Assembly: GCA_900545535.1 (NCBI GenBank)
Contig: UQZN01000020.1
Span: 1 to 46,523, forward strand
DNA: 46,523 bases
DNA from: an uncultured Phascolarctobacterium sp.
Lineage (GTDB): Bacteria; Bacillota; Negativicutes; Acidaminococcales; Acidaminococcaceae
Direction of reading: 5' to 3'
Below are positions 9,039 through 18,072 of this stretch, one piece after another. Every line of letters begins with the position of its first letter. The stretch's first letter is position 1. Made by a program: the position numbers and the translations under genes. Below the pieces are notes generated by a model. It did no database searches, was not told where the DNA came from, and saw only the letters and a program-made list of their open reading frames with translations.

Positions 9039-9827
9039 ATGCAGAAATCGTTTAAGTTTGCAGTAACAGTTGGACGCAATGGAAATGCTGATTTAGAGAA
9101 ACTTGCTCAAATATGGGCAGAGAAATTTAACGTGAAATATGTGGAACGCAGCAGCAAGGGATCTTTGAAATTTTTGCTTGACCGGGAGCAGGTGGACGCA
9201 CTTTTAGTGGCAACGAATCAAGGGCCGCAGGTCTATAGTGCTTCCGGGACCTTCTTTTTTCACCCCAGTATGGCAGTTTTGCGTGCGCAGCGCTTAAAAA
9301 AGCACGAGCCCGATCACTTTGTTGCTGCCCTGGAGCTTAAGCCGGGCATGAAAGTTCTCGATTGCACGATGGGGCTGGCCAGTGATTCCATTGTTGCCAG
9401 TTTTATTACAGGAGCTGAGGGTGTTGTTTGTGCTGTTGAAGCTTCGCCATTACTGCATTTTGTAGTCAGTGAGGGACTGCAGAACTATCAGGCTGAAGAT
9501 ATTGATTTAAATAGTGCCATGCGCAGGATAACAACGGTATGTGCAGAAGCGGAGACTTATTTAGCTGCTTTACCGGCCGACAGTTTTGATGTTGTTTACT
9601 TTGATCCAATGTTTAGAATACCTGTAAACGGTTCTTCCAATATGGAACCGCTGCGGCCGCTGGCGTGGGAAAAACCTCTGACGGCAGAGACAGTTGAGGC
9701 TGCGCTGCGAGCAGCTCCCTGTGTAGTTATCAAAGAACGGGGCCAAAAGCTGTTGGAAGCTTTTGGGTGCACAGAAATTGTTGGCGGCCGTTATAGCCGC
9801 GTAAAATATGGTATCCGAAGGAGGTAA
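9039..9827 (+). CDS. Class I SAM-dependent methyltransferase, RsmJ-like
   Basis: A protein of 262 residues. The central part has a SAM-binding core: GMKVLDCTMGLASDS (motif I), VCAVEASPLLHFV, and FDVVYFDPMFR, where the DPMF tetrad resembles the D/N-P-P-F/Y motif of nucleic-acid methyltransferases. The arrangement recalls RsmJ, the 16S rRNA guanine-N2 methyltransferase, so rRNA is the likely substrate, but this is inferred. It starts 4 bases after the mutL stop with almost no Shine-Dalgarno sequence, so translation probably depends on coupling. Its own stop lies within the ribosome binding site of miaA. Confidence 0.7.
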   Translation: MQKSFKFAVTVGRNGNADLEKLAQIWAEKFNVKYVERSSKGSLKFLLDREQVDALLVATNQGPQVYSASGTFFFHPSMAVLRAQRLKKHEPDHFVAALELKPGMKVLDCTMGLASDSIVASFITGAEGVVCAVEASPLLHFVVSEGLQNYQAEDIDLNSAMRRITTVCAEAETYLAALPADSFDVVYFDPMFRIPVNGSSNMEPLRPLAWEKPLTAETVEAALRAAPCVVIKERGQKLLEAFGCTEIVGGRYSRVKYGIRRR

Positions 9828-9831
9828 CGGC

Positions 9832-10761
9832 ATGAAACCGAAAGTTGCCGTTATTTTAGGACCGACTGCAACCGGTAAAAGCCATTGCGGTATAGCCTTG
9901 GCAAAGCGTCTTAATGGTGAAATAATTTCCGGCGATTCCATGCTGGTATATCAAAAAATGAATATCGGTACGGCAAAACCTTCTGCTGAGGAATTAGCGG
10001 AAGTGACGCATCATTTAGTTGATATTTTACCGCCGGATGCTGAATTCAGCGTTGTTGATTTTAAAGAAAAAGCCGAAAAGCTGATCATTGATATCAATGA
10101 GCGCGGTAAATTGCCAATAATTGTTGGCGGCACCGGGCTTTATATCAAGGCTTTACTTGAAAATTATGAGTTCAATGCCGTCGAAGAATGCAGTGAATTG
10201 AGGCAGGAGCTGGAAGCATTTGCAAAAGCACATGGCAACAGTGCTTTGCATGAAAAATTGCAGATGCTTGACCCAGACGCGGCATCAAGATTGCATGCTA
10301 ATGATGTCAGGCGGATCATCAGAGCGATCGAGGCAGTGCGGGGCGGCGAAAAAATTACTCATAAGAAGGCTGAAGAGTGGCCCTATGACGCTGTTGTTTT
10401 GGGTCTGCGTATGGAACGTGAGAATTTGTACGCACGGATTAATGCCAGAGTTGATAAAATGCTGTCAGACGGGTTGATCGAGGAAACTGAAAAGCTGCTT
10501 GAAAGCGGCGTCTCTCCAGATGTCCAGTCGATGCGCAGCATTGGTTACAGGCAGATAACCTGGTATTTACAGGGGCAGATGGATAAAGCGGCCGCTGTTG
10601 AGAAATTGAAACAGGCAACGCGGAATTTTGCCAAACGGCAATTTACCTGGTATCGTCAGATGCCCTATATCGAATGGTTCGATGTGGGAAAAGAACCTGT
10701 ATATGAAAAGATTATTGAGGATATGCAGCAAATGCTTGTAGAAAAGTTTAAACTGCGGTAG
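9832..10761 (+). CDS. miaA: tRNA dimethylallyltransferase MiaA
   Basis: A protein of 309 residues with the P-loop GPTATGKS (residues 10-17), GDSMLVYQKMNIGTAKPS, and GGTGLYIKALLE. It transfers dimethylallyl from DMAPP to A37 of tRNAs reading codons that begin with U; MiaB then adds the methylthio group. An in-frame ATG at 9808 exists, but AAGGAGGT at 9818-9825 sits 6 bases before ATG 9832, which is therefore the start. That Shine-Dalgarno overlaps the preceding stop codon. The miaA-hfq order is common in Firmicutes and proteobacteria. Confidence 0.94.
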   Translation: MKPKVAVILGPTATGKSHCGIALAKRLNGEIISGDSMLVYQKMNIGTAKPSAEELAEVTHHLVDILPPDAEFSVVDFKEKAEKLIIDINERGKLPIIVGGTGLYIKALLENYEFNAVEECSELRQELEAFAKAHGNSALHEKLQMLDPDAASRLHANDVRRIIRAIEAVRGGEKITHKKAEEWPYDAVVLGLRMERENLYARINARVDKMLSDGLIEETEKLLESGVSPDVQSMRSIGYRQITWYLQGQMDKAAAVEKLKQATRNFAKRQFTWYRQMPYIEWFDVGKEPVYEKIIEDMQQMLVEKFKLR

Positions 10762-10803
10762 AATTAGGATATATAGTTAGAAATTACTTTGGAGGGGAAA
10801 CTT

Positions 10804-11058
10804 ATGAATAATAGTGGACCAAAACCGACAATGAATCTTCAGGACAGCTTTTTGAACCACGTACGTAAAGAAAACCTGGGTGTTATTATTTATTTAGTTA
10901 ACGGCTTTCAAATCAGAGGGCTGGTAAGAGGTTTTGATAACTTTACCGTTATTATTGAAAACGAAGGTAAACAACAGCTTGTTTATAAGCATGCTATATC
11001 GACTATTTCGCCGGCGGCTAATATTACAATTATGCAGCCAGAGAAGCGCGAACAATAA
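10804..11058 (+). CDS. hfq: RNA chaperone Hfq
   Basis: A protein of 84 residues with a complete Sm fold: QDSFLNHVRKE, VNGFQIRGLVRGFDNFTV (Sm1) and YKHAISTISP (Sm2, the YKHA version of the RNA-binding pocket). It acts as a hexamer that binds U-rich and A-rich RNA. The short C-terminal tail is typical of Firmicute Hfq. The ribosome binding site GGAGGGG is at 10790-10796. It lies 42 bases after miaA with a terminator-like hairpin behind it, so it is probably the last gene of the operon. Confidence 0.93.
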   Translation: MNNSGPKPTMNLQDSFLNHVRKENLGVIIYLVNGFQIRGLVRGFDNFTVIIENEGKQQLVYKHAISTISPAANITIMQPEKREQ

Positions 11059-11065
11059 TCTTTTG

Positions 11066-11091
11066 AAAAACAGCGCTTGAGCGTTGTTTTT
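11066..11091 (+). terminator. Terminator-like hairpin after hfq
   Basis: AAAAACAGCGC (11066-11076) pairs with GCGTTGTTTTT (11081-11091) around TTGA, with one G-T pair. The U-tract is partly in the stem, then TCTTTTTT follows. It may be leaky, since xerD starts only 18 bases later. Confidence 0.55.
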
Positions 11092-11109
11092 CTTTTTTGA
11101 GGATAAATT

Positions 11110-12003
11110 ATGAACGATAAGTTAAGTTTATTTTTTGAATATCTGACAGTTGAATTGGGATTATCGCCGAATACACGACTGGCATATGAGCGTGATTTAC
11201 GTTTGTTTAAAGAAGCTTTGTCTTTGCCTGATAATGACGCGCTGGCGAAAGTATCGCGTGAACAGATCATTCGCTATATGACAGGTTTGAAAAATAAAGG
11301 CCTGGCAGCAGCAACAATAGCACGGAAGCTGGCTGCCATAAAATCTTTTTATCGTTTTATGACGGCAGAAGGCTATTTGGATATTGATCCTGCTGAAGTT
11401 GTGGAAGCGGGAACGAAAGGCATCAAACTGCCCAGGGTTTTAAATCCGGAAGAGGTGCTGAAGCTTTTGGAGCAGCCTGATCTGGGGACGCATGAAGGCT
11501 ATCGTGACCGCACAATGCTGGAAGTGCTTTATGCGACAGGAATGCGCGTTTCCGAATTGCTGAGTTTACCTGTCAGTGGGGTTAATCTGCAGATGAAATA
11601 TATCATCGCTTTCGGCAAAGGCTCTAAAGAGCGGTTGATACCTGTAGGCGGTATAGCTGTTGAATATTTAGACAAATATCTGCATGTTGTAAGGCCGCAG
11701 TTGGTCCATACAAAAAATTCCGCTGTCAAAAATTTATTTTTGAGCATGAACGGTAATGAAATGACAAGGCAGCGGTTTTGGCAGATCATTCGCGGTTATG
11801 GGCATCAGGCAGGGTTAAGTAAGGAGCTTACACCGCATATGCTGCGGCATTCTTTTGCGACGCATCTGCTTGATAATGGGGCTGATCTGCGGTCTGTGCA
11901 GGAACTTTTAGGACATTCAGATATTTCTACAACACAGATCTATACGCATCTGACAAATAAACGCCTGCGCGATATTTATGAAAAAGCGCATCCGCGGGCA
12001 TAG
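11110..12003 (+). CDS. xerD: Site-specific tyrosine recombinase XerD
   Basis: A protein of 297 residues, the normal Xer length. The N-terminal SAM-like DNA-binding domain (LSPNTRLAYERDL) is followed by the catalytic domain with R146 (TGMRVSEL), K173 (GKGSKER), H243 and R246 (HMLRHSF), H269 (LLGHSD) and the nucleophile Y278 (TQIYTH). All catalytic residues are present. It resolves chromosome dimers at dif with a XerC partner, which is not in this window. XerD rather than XerC is judged from general resemblance. No phage or integron context surrounds it. Confidence 0.85.
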   Translation: MNDKLSLFFEYLTVELGLSPNTRLAYERDLRLFKEALSLPDNDALAKVSREQIIRYMTGLKNKGLAAATIARKLAAIKSFYRFMTAEGYLDIDPAEVVEAGTKGIKLPRVLNPEEVLKLLEQPDLGTHEGYRDRTMLEVLYATGMRVSELLSLPVSGVNLQMKYIIAFGKGSKERLIPVGGIAVEYLDKYLHVVRPQLVHTKNSAVKNLFLSMNGNEMTRQRFWQIIRGYGHQAGLSKELTPHMLRHSFATHLLDNGADLRSVQELLGHSDISTTQIYTHLTNKRLRDIYEKAHPRA

Positions 12004-12014
12004 AGGAGGCTACT

Positions 12015-13283
12015 ATGGCGAGAAGGAGTAATAGAAAAAAGGGATCAGGCGGAGGCTTCGTTCTGACTCTGATTTTAGTATTATTGGCTATAGCCGTTGC
12101 CGGCGGTATTTATTATGCGGCGAGCAGAGGCGGAGAAAAAGATGTGCTTGATAAAGGCCTGACTGGTTCTTCTGCTGTTGATTTACGGGAAGAATCAAAA
12201 GAAGCACACAGGGCAGTTGACGATATTTTGTTATCGAAAGATAATTGGCAGTTAACTGACAATGGCCGTGAAGATCAGCATGAGCGCATGAAGGAAACAG
12301 GCGGAGAAGTGGTCTGGAATAAGCGTCAGCTGGCTATTGGCGTTCCGCCAAGCACAGGATTAGAGGGGGCGGCCGACTGGCTGGGAGAGAAAATTGCCGG
12401 TACGAAAATGCTTGTACTCAATCAGCGCGATGCGACTTACAACGGTTGGGAAGCAGTGCGGATGGAAATTGCCATTTCTGCCAAAGCAGGAACAGGTAAA
12501 ATGAATTTTGTCACCGATACGGTTTACTTTTATCATAATTTAAATCTGACGAAGGAAGACAAAGATATTAAAGAAGATGAGAGTAAGAAGAAGGATGACA
12601 AAAAAACGACCCAGAAGTATCATGGTAAATTAGCCGTTATTATTGACGACTGCGGTTATGATCTGGCGCCGGTAAGGAAATTGGTCAAATTAAATGCGCC
12701 CTTTAGTTATGCGATCCTTCCCTATAAGGATTTCAGCAGCGACGCTTTGCATGTTATAAAAGGCGGCGGGAAGACTGCCATGCTGCATTTGCCGATGGAA
12801 CCGATGGACAGAACAGCAATGTCTGAGGGCAAAGCTACCATACTGACTGATATGACTGCTGACCAGGTTCAGCAAGTGACGCGCAAAGCAGTAGACAGCC
12901 TGCCTGGGATCGAAGGCGTTAATAATCATCAGGGCTCAAAAGCAACAAGTAATGAAGCAACGATGAAAGCCGTACTGAAAGTTTTGAAGCAGCAAGGTCT
13001 GTTCTTTGTAGACAGCAGTACCTATTCCAAATCTATTGGCGACCAGGTCGCACGCAGTATGGGTGTGCCTACGGCACGCAACAATATCTTTTTGGACAAC
13101 AGTGCCAACGAAGACGACATTATTGCTAAAATCTGGCAGGCGGTGGAAATGGCTGACAGAAACGGCAGCGCCATTGCTATTTGCCACGCCCGGCCGCATA
13201 CTGCTGCAGCCTGGAGCAGGGTCATTGATGAAGTAAATGCATCTGGAATCCAGTTGGTTCCCGTAAGCAGTTTGTTGAAATAA
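12015..13283 (+). CDS. Divergent polysaccharide deacetylase family protein (YibQ/DUF610 type)
   Basis: A protein of 422 residues. A basic N-terminus (about residues 1-10) is followed by one hydrophobic segment (about 16-35), so it is probably anchored in the inner membrane with the rest outside. A lysine-rich linker (about 175-195) leads to the catalytic-type domain: AVIIDDCGYD, HLPMEP, GVNNHQGSKAT, FFVDSSTYS and AICHARPHT. The conserved Asp and His residues are those of divergent deacetylases, a NodB relative. The true substrate is unknown in most members. GAGGAGG lies 6 bases before the ATG. It is 11 bases downstream of xerD. Confidence 0.8.
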   Translation: MARRSNRKKGSGGGFVLTLILVLLAIAVAGGIYYAASRGGEKDVLDKGLTGSSAVDLREESKEAHRAVDDILLSKDNWQLTDNGREDQHERMKETGGEVVWNKRQLAIGVPPSTGLEGAADWLGEKIAGTKMLVLNQRDATYNGWEAVRMEIAISAKAGTGKMNFVTDTVYFYHNLNLTKEDKDIKEDESKKKDDKKTTQKYHGKLAVIIDDCGYDLAPVRKLVKLNAPFSYAILPYKDFSSDALHVIKGGGKTAMLHLPMEPMDRTAMSEGKATILTDMTADQVQQVTRKAVDSLPGIEGVNNHQGSKATSNEATMKAVLKVLKQQGLFFVDSSTYSKSIGDQVARSMGVPTARNNIFLDNSANEDDIIAKIWQAVEMADRNGSAIAICHARPHTAAAWSRVIDEVNASGIQLVPVSSLLK

Positions 13284-13298
13284 ACGGAGGAATTGACT

Positions 13299-14540
13299 AT
13301 GTATGTTGAAGAAACGATCAGTAAATATGAAAAATATATCAATCCGGCCCAGGCGAAATTATTTCGTTTCATGGGTTTGGCAAGCGTTGAAGGCCACGCA
13401 GAGGGTTGGATAATAACCGACAGTGAAGGCAAACAGTTTATTGATTGCCTCGGCGGTTATGGCATGTTTGCTTTGGGTCATCGAAATCCGGAAGTTATAG
13501 CGGCGGTGGAAGCCGAGCTACATAAAATGCCTATGAGCGGGAAAGTGCTTTTTAACAGGCCTATGGCTGATCTGGCAGAAAAACTGGCAGAAGTCACTCC
13601 CGGTGATCTACAATACAGTTTTTTCGTCAACAGCGGTACAGAAGCTGTTGAAGGCTGCCTTAAAGTTGCGCGTCTGGCAACAAAAAGAAAAAAGTTTATT
13701 GCCGCCAAGAATGCGTTTCATGGCAAAACTTTCGGTTCTTTAACGGCTACAGGCAGAGATTTGTTCAGGGATCCGTTTAAACCGCTGCTGGATAATTTTA
13801 CTCATGTAGAATACGGCGAGATAGACGCTCTTGCTGAAGTGATTGATGATGAAACAGCGGCAGTTATTTTAGAACCAGTGCAGGGTGAGGGTGGGATCAT
13901 CGTTCCACCGGAAGGCTATTTAAAAGCCGTGAGAGAATTATGTGACCAATATGGCGTCTTATTGATTGCTGATGAAGTACAGACCGGTATCGGCAGGACT
14001 GGTACCTGGTTTGGTGTTGATCATGAGCAGATAACTCCGGATATAATGGCTACAGCCAAGGCTTTAGGCGGCGGGGTGATGCCTGTTGGCGCTATAACGG
14101 CTACTGCTGAGGCCTGGGCTGGCCTGATCGAAGCACCTTTTTTACATACTTCAACTTTTGGCGGCAATCAACTGGCCTGTGCTGCTGCTAATGCTGCCCT
14201 GCATTATATCGAAGCAAATGATGTGCTTGCCCGCGGCGCAGCTGCCGGAGCATACTTTAAAAAAGGTCTGGAAGCGATCCAAAAAGAATATCCTTCTGTC
14301 ATTAAAGAGGTCCGCGGCCGCGGTATGATGATCGGCATTGAACTTACTAAAGAAGGTGCCGGCGGTATGCTGATGTCGCTGATGATCGATAAATGCGTCA
14401 TTATTGCTTACACTTTAAATAATCCTAAAGTTATTCGGATCGAACCGCCTTTGATTATGCCGACAGATATTATCGATCAGGTTTTGATGATCTTTAGAGA
14501 AGCTGTACGCAGTACGGCTGAAGTGATTGAAGATTTATAA
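13299..14540 (+). CDS. Class III PLP-dependent aminotransferase, putrescine/acetylornithine type
   Basis: A protein of 413 residues. It shows the fold type I pattern of class III aminotransferases: FVNSGTEAVEGCLKVAR, AFHGKTFGSL, LEPVQGEGGI, LIADEVQTGIGRTG and the PLP lysine in ATAKALGGG (K254). LHTSTFGGNQLACAAA completes the site. Putrescine aminotransferases look like this, but acetylornithine, 4-aminobutyrate and related enzymes share every motif, so the substrate is open. ATG 13299 has GGAGG at 13286-13290; an in-frame TTG at 13293 is too close to it. No polyamine or arginine genes are nearby. Confidence 0.8.
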   Translation: MYVEETISKYEKYINPAQAKLFRFMGLASVEGHAEGWIITDSEGKQFIDCLGGYGMFALGHRNPEVIAAVEAELHKMPMSGKVLFNRPMADLAEKLAEVTPGDLQYSFFVNSGTEAVEGCLKVARLATKRKKFIAAKNAFHGKTFGSLTATGRDLFRDPFKPLLDNFTHVEYGEIDALAEVIDDETAAVILEPVQGEGGIIVPPEGYLKAVRELCDQYGVLLIADEVQTGIGRTGTWFGVDHEQITPDIMATAKALGGGVMPVGAITATAEAWAGLIEAPFLHTSTFGGNQLACAAANAALHYIEANDVLARGAAAGAYFKKGLEAIQKEYPSVIKEVRGRGMMIGIELTKEGAGGMLMSLMIDKCVIIAYTLNNPKVIRIEPPLIMPTDIIDQVLMIFREAVRSTAEVIEDL

Positions 14541-14553
14541 AAGGAGCAGAATT

Positions 14554-14988
14554 ATGCCTTGCGTAGAAACAAAAATCGTGATCAAAGGCGACAGTAAGCC
14601 GATCTTTGAAATAATAAAAAATATGGAAGCCTATCCTTCTTTTATGCAGGATCTGGTCAGCGTAGAGATTTTAGAACGTGGTGAGAATACTACGGTTTCT
14701 CATTGGGTCTCCAATGTAGACGGGCGTAAAATAGTCTGGACCGAGCGTGATACTTTTTACCCGGAAGAGCTGCGGATCACTTATTGTCAGACGGAGGGTG
14801 ATTTGAAGAAAATGGAGGGCGAATGGAAGCTGGTTCCTGTAAATGAAGGTACGGAAGTTTCGCTGCTGGTAGATTTTGAATTTGGTATTCCAATGATCGC
14901 CGGACTGTTAAATCCTATTTTAAAGAAAAAAGTTCGTGAAAACAGTGAAAATATGTTGACAGCTGTTAAAGCGCAAATTGAAAAATAG
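14554..14988 (+). CDS. SRPBCC/START-like (polyketide cyclase family) protein
   Basis: A protein of 144 residues with the pattern of small START-like folds: an N-terminal strand, KPIFEIIKNMEAYPSFM, and a long C-terminal helix. Such proteins bind hydrophobic ligands, for example Coq10-like proteins, and few are characterised in anaerobes. AAGGAG is just before ATG 14554, and it follows the aminotransferase by 13 bases. No catalytic role can be assigned. The -35 box of the next promoter lies within its last codons. Confidence 0.65.
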   Translation: MPCVETKIVIKGDSKPIFEIIKNMEAYPSFMQDLVSVEILERGENTTVSHWVSNVDGRKIVWTERDTFYPEELRITYCQTEGDLKKMEGEWKLVPVNEGTEVSLLVDFEFGIPMIAGLLNPILKKKVRENSENMLTAVKAQIEK

Positions 14989-15006
14989 TGTAGTACTTGG
15001 TATAAT
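14978..15006 (+). promoter_or_regulatory. Strong sigma-A-type promoter before htpX
   Basis: TTGAAA at 14978-14983, a 17-base spacer, and TATAAT at 15001-15006. The -35 is inside the end of the preceding gene. It probably drives htpX and the M42 peptidase gene. Confidence 0.8.
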
Positions 15007-15077
15007 ATTCTACAAGGCTTAAGCAAGTCTTATAGATGATGTTTGCCGGTCTTTATTTTGAGGAGGAACCAAAAAGT

Positions 15078-15932
15078 ATGAGAACAGCTTTTTTAATGAC
15101 GGCTCTTACTGTGTTATTGGTACTGGTCGGAGACTATTTCGGCGGTGCCCGCGGTATGATGATGATGCTTATCATTTCACTCGCCATGAATCTATTTTCG
15201 TACTGGAACAGTGATAAACTGGTTTTGGCACAATATAATGCCAAACAGGTTGATGAAAAAAGTGCGCCTGCATTATATAAAATGGTGCAGCGTTTGGCAG
15301 AAAGAGGCAATTTGCCAATGCCCAAATTATATATTATCGACAGTCCCGTACCGAATGCTTTCGCGACCGGCCGCAATCCTGAACATGCTGCGGTTGCAGT
15401 AACTACCGCTTTGGCCAATGCGCTTGATAAAGATGAGATCGAAGGTGTTTTGGCACATGAATTGAGCCACGTGAAGCATGGTGATATTTTGATCGGGACA
15501 ATAGCTGCTTCCATGGCGGGTATTATTACGACGCTCTCGCACTGGGGCATGTTTTTTGGCGGCGGAGACAGAGACCGCAATAACAGCAGCAGCGCTATTG
15601 TCGGGTTGGCTATGATGATACTGGCGCCTCTGGCTGCCGGGATTATCCAGATGGCAGTTTCGCGTTCCAGAGAATATATGGCTGATGAATCCGGCGGTGA
15701 GTTAAGCGGCAATCCTGATGCTTTGGCGGACGCTTTGCTGAAAATAGAGTCTTATGCTAAAAACAGAACGATGCCGGGTGCTACTGAAAATACTGCCCAT
15801 ATGTTTATCATTTGTCCTTTCAGTGCGAAAGATATGCAGCAGCTATTCAGCACACATCCCAGCACCGCAGACCGTGTAGCACGGTTACGCGCGCAGGCAA
15901 AAGCAATGCGCAGCAATGGAGGTGCAAAATAA
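15078..15932 (+). CDS. htpX: Membrane zinc metalloprotease HtpX
   Basis: A protein of 284 residues. Two N-terminal membrane segments (about residues 3-20 and 24-40) are followed by the M48 domain. The zinc motif is HELSH (H127, E128, H131) in GVLAHELSHVKHGD, with YMADESGGELSG giving the third ligand. Two more hydrophobic stretches lie between them, and FSTHPSTADRVARL is near the end. HtpX degrades misfolded membrane proteins. AGGAGG lies 11 bases before ATG 15078; an in-frame ATG at 15036 has a poor binding site. Confidence 0.92.
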   Translation: MRTAFLMTALTVLLVLVGDYFGGARGMMMMLIISLAMNLFSYWNSDKLVLAQYNAKQVDEKSAPALYKMVQRLAERGNLPMPKLYIIDSPVPNAFATGRNPEHAAVAVTTALANALDKDEIEGVLAHELSHVKHGDILIGTIAASMAGIITTLSHWGMFFGGGDRDRNNSSSAIVGLAMMILAPLAAGIIQMAVSRSREYMADESGGELSGNPDALADALLKIESYAKNRTMPGATENTAHMFIICPFSAKDMQQLFSTHPSTADRVARLRAQAKAMRSNGGAK

Positions 15933-17009
15933 TTGGATAAAAAATTAACCTGGCTAAAACAGCTTTCTGAAACCTGCGGTGTTTCAGGATTTGAAACGCC
16001 GATTAAAAATCTGCTGCAAAAACGATTGCAGGATAAAGCGAAAGTATCCTATGATAAATTAGGCAGCGTAGTTTTTACTAATGAAGGCAAAGGTAAAGAG
16101 CTGCCGAAAATCATGCTTGCCAGTCATATGGATGAGATAGGCTTTATGGTTAAGCATATTACTAAAGAAGGGTTTTTGAAATTTACCTGTTTAGGCGGCT
16201 GGTGGGAGCAGGTCATGCTCAGTCAGCGTGTTACTGTGCATGGCAGCAAAGGTGATCTTGTCGGCGTTATCGGCAGCAAGCCGCCGCATATTCTGACACC
16301 GGAAGAGCGGACAAAGGTTGTTGCCAAGCGTGATATGTATATTGATATTGGCGCTGCTGACGAAGAGATGGCGCGTAATCTGGGCGTTTTCGAAGGCTGC
16401 CCGGTAACGCCGTATGCTGAATTTGCGGTTATGGGTGATGGAAAGACATTGCTTGGGAAAGCGTGGGATAATCGTATTGGCTGTGCGGTAATGGCAGATG
16501 TTATGGAAAATATCAGTACTGATAAACATCCCAATACTGTCTATGGCGTTGCCACAGTACAGGAAGAGGTTGGTTTGCGCGGTGCTCAGACCAGCGTTAA
16601 TCTGCTGAGCCCTGATGTTGCTTTTGTTATTGATACCTGTGTGGCAGGCGGTACGCCTGGCGTAAGTGATGATGTTGCTCCGGCCAAGCTGGGAAAGGGT
16701 ATTGCCATCACGATCTTTGATGCTGGTATGATCCCCAATACGGCCCTGCGTGACTTTGCCAAAGAGGTTGCCGAGGAGTTGAAAATTCCGACGCAGATCA
16801 GTATTTCTGAAGGGGGCGCTACTGACGGCGGGCGTATTCATTTGCATGATGCCGGCGTTTTGACCTTGACCTTCAGTATTCCTACCCGTTACATACACAG
16901 CCATCAGTCTATAATTCATATGGACGATTATGAAGGAGCTGTGCAGCTGATTACGGCAATGATCGATAAACTGGATAAGAAAAAGTATCAGCAGCTTTTA
17001 AAAGGCTAA
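15933..17009 (+). CDS. M42 family metallopeptidase
   Basis: A protein of 358 residues starting at a TTG directly after the htpX stop, with GGAGGTG in the last htpX codons as its ribosome binding site. Metal-site motifs are present: LASHMDEIGFM, AWDNRIGCAV, VQEEVGLRGA (catalytic Glu-Glu), FVIDTC, GATDGG and YIHSHQSI. M42 enzymes form large cytoplasmic dodecamers that cleave aminoacyl residues from short peptides; members are often misnamed endoglucanase. The gene is translationally coupled to htpX, suggesting a shared role in peptide turnover. Confidence 0.85.
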   Translation: MDKKLTWLKQLSETCGVSGFETPIKNLLQKRLQDKAKVSYDKLGSVVFTNEGKGKELPKIMLASHMDEIGFMVKHITKEGFLKFTCLGGWWEQVMLSQRVTVHGSKGDLVGVIGSKPPHILTPEERTKVVAKRDMYIDIGAADEEMARNLGVFEGCPVTPYAEFAVMGDGKTLLGKAWDNRIGCAVMADVMENISTDKHPNTVYGVATVQEEVGLRGAQTSVNLLSPDVAFVIDTCVAGGTPGVSDDVAPAKLGKGIAITIFDAGMIPNTALRDFAKEVAEELKIPTQISISEGGATDGGRIHLHDAGVLTLTFSIPTRYIHSHQSIIHMDDYEGAVQLITAMIDKLDKKKYQQLLKG

Positions 17010-17061
17010 AATCGCTTAGCGGTTTAGTATAAATTAAATAGTCTAGATAGGAGAGATTCCA

Positions 17062-17475
17062 ATGCAACAAACACTCGTACTCGTAAAACCTGATGGTGTC
17101 AAAAAAAATCTGATTGGTGAAATCATCGCTCGTTTTGAACGCCGCGGCTTGAAAGTTTCGGCTTTAAAATTAGTAAAAATCACAGAAGAACAAGCTAAAT
17201 ATCATTATGCTGAACATGAAGGCAAACCCTTCTTCGGAGAACTGGTTGAATTCATTACTTCCGGTCCGGTTGCAGCAATGGTCATTTCCGGCGAGAACGC
17301 AATTAAAGCAGTTCGCGGTCTGATGGGCGCTACCAATCCTTTAGATTCTGTTCCCGGTTCCATCCGTGGCGATTACGCGCTGACTATCGGCGAAAACATC
17401 GTTCATGGCAGCGACGGTGAAGAATCCGCTGCCCGTGAAATCAAAAATTTCTTTAAAGCTGAAGAAATTTATTAA
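17062..17475 (+). CDS. ndk: Nucleoside diphosphate kinase
   Basis: A protein of 137 residues, the family length. LVLVKPDGVKKNLIGEII is at the N-terminus, and NIVHGSDGEESA carries the phosphorylated histidine H115. It equilibrates nucleoside triphosphates using ATP. AGGAGAG precedes the ATG. The 52-base gap upstream has TATAAA at 17028-17033 but no good -35, so a separate promoter is possible but unproven. Confidence 0.95.
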   Translation: MQQTLVLVKPDGVKKNLIGEIIARFERRGLKVSALKLVKITEEQAKYHYAEHEGKPFFGELVEFITSGPVAAMVISGENAIKAVRGLMGATNPLDSVPGSIRGDYALTIGENIVHGSDGEESAAREIKNFFKAEEIY

Positions 17476-17505
17476 TCAAAAATTTTCCGGAAGGATGGTG
17501 GCAAA

Positions 17506-18018
17506 ATGAAAGCATCAGTATATACCAGAACCGGCGACAAAGGCACTACCGGACTTTATACAGGCGAACGCGTACCGAAGCAAAGCATGAGAGTGGAAGC
17601 TTACGGTACCGTTGATGAGATCAGTTCGGCGCTTGGCTTGGCAAGAGCTACAGTCAGACGCGAGGATGTCAGAGAAACGATTTATAAAGTACAGCAGCTG
17701 CTGATGTCACTGATGGCTGATATAGCAAGCTTGAACTTGCCTGAGCCTTATATCAAAGAAGAGCATGTAAAAATGTTTGAAGAAACTATCGATAAATTCG
17801 ATAATATGCTCCAACCTTTGAGTCATTTTATCATCCCCGGAGGCACCCCCGGATCAGCTGCTTTGGACATTGCGCGTACTACTACACGTCGTGCCGAGCG
17901 CTGTCTGCTCCGTTTATCTGAAACTGAAGAAGTCAATTCTCAGGTTCTCATTTGTTTGAACAGGCTTTCTGATTTATGTTTCATTTTAGCAAGAGTTGAA
18001 GTAGAAGTAGAAGCTTAA
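17506..18018 (+). CDS. pduO: PduO-type ATP:cob(I)alamin adenosyltransferase
   Basis: A protein of 170 residues with the family signature motifs YTRTGDKGTTGLYTGERV (N-terminal ATP site), YGTVDEISSALGLARA, ARTTTRRAERCL and LNRLSDLCFILAR. It puts the 5'-deoxyadenosyl group on reduced cobalamin, giving the coenzyme form used by mutases. It lies 2 kb upstream of the cobalamin operon, separated by a terminator and another gene, so it is not under the same riboswitch. Upstream is ndk, 30 bases away. Confidence 0.9.
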   Translation: MKASVYTRTGDKGTTGLYTGERVPKQSMRVEAYGTVDEISSALGLARATVRREDVRETIYKVQQLLMSLMADIASLNLPEPYIKEEHVKMFEETIDKFDNMLQPLSHFIIPGGTPGSAALDIARTTTRRAERCLLRLSETEEVNSQVLICLNRLSDLCFILARVEVEVEA

Positions 18019-18021
18019 AAC

Positions 18022-18064
18022 AAAATGACCATAGGTTCTGCAAGAGCTCTATGGTCATTTTCTT
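18022..18064 (+). terminator. Intrinsic terminator after the adenosyltransferase gene
   Basis: A 13-base-pair stem, 18022-18034 with 18049-18061 (AAAATGACCATAG and its complement). A smaller hairpin can form inside the loop, and TTTTCTTTT follows. Confidence 0.85.
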
Positions 18065-18072
18065 TTGAGTTA

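Noticed and set aside
11110..12003. Integrase marking a mobile element
   Set aside because: The protein has XerD length and lies in a housekeeping context; there are no attachment repeats or phage genes.
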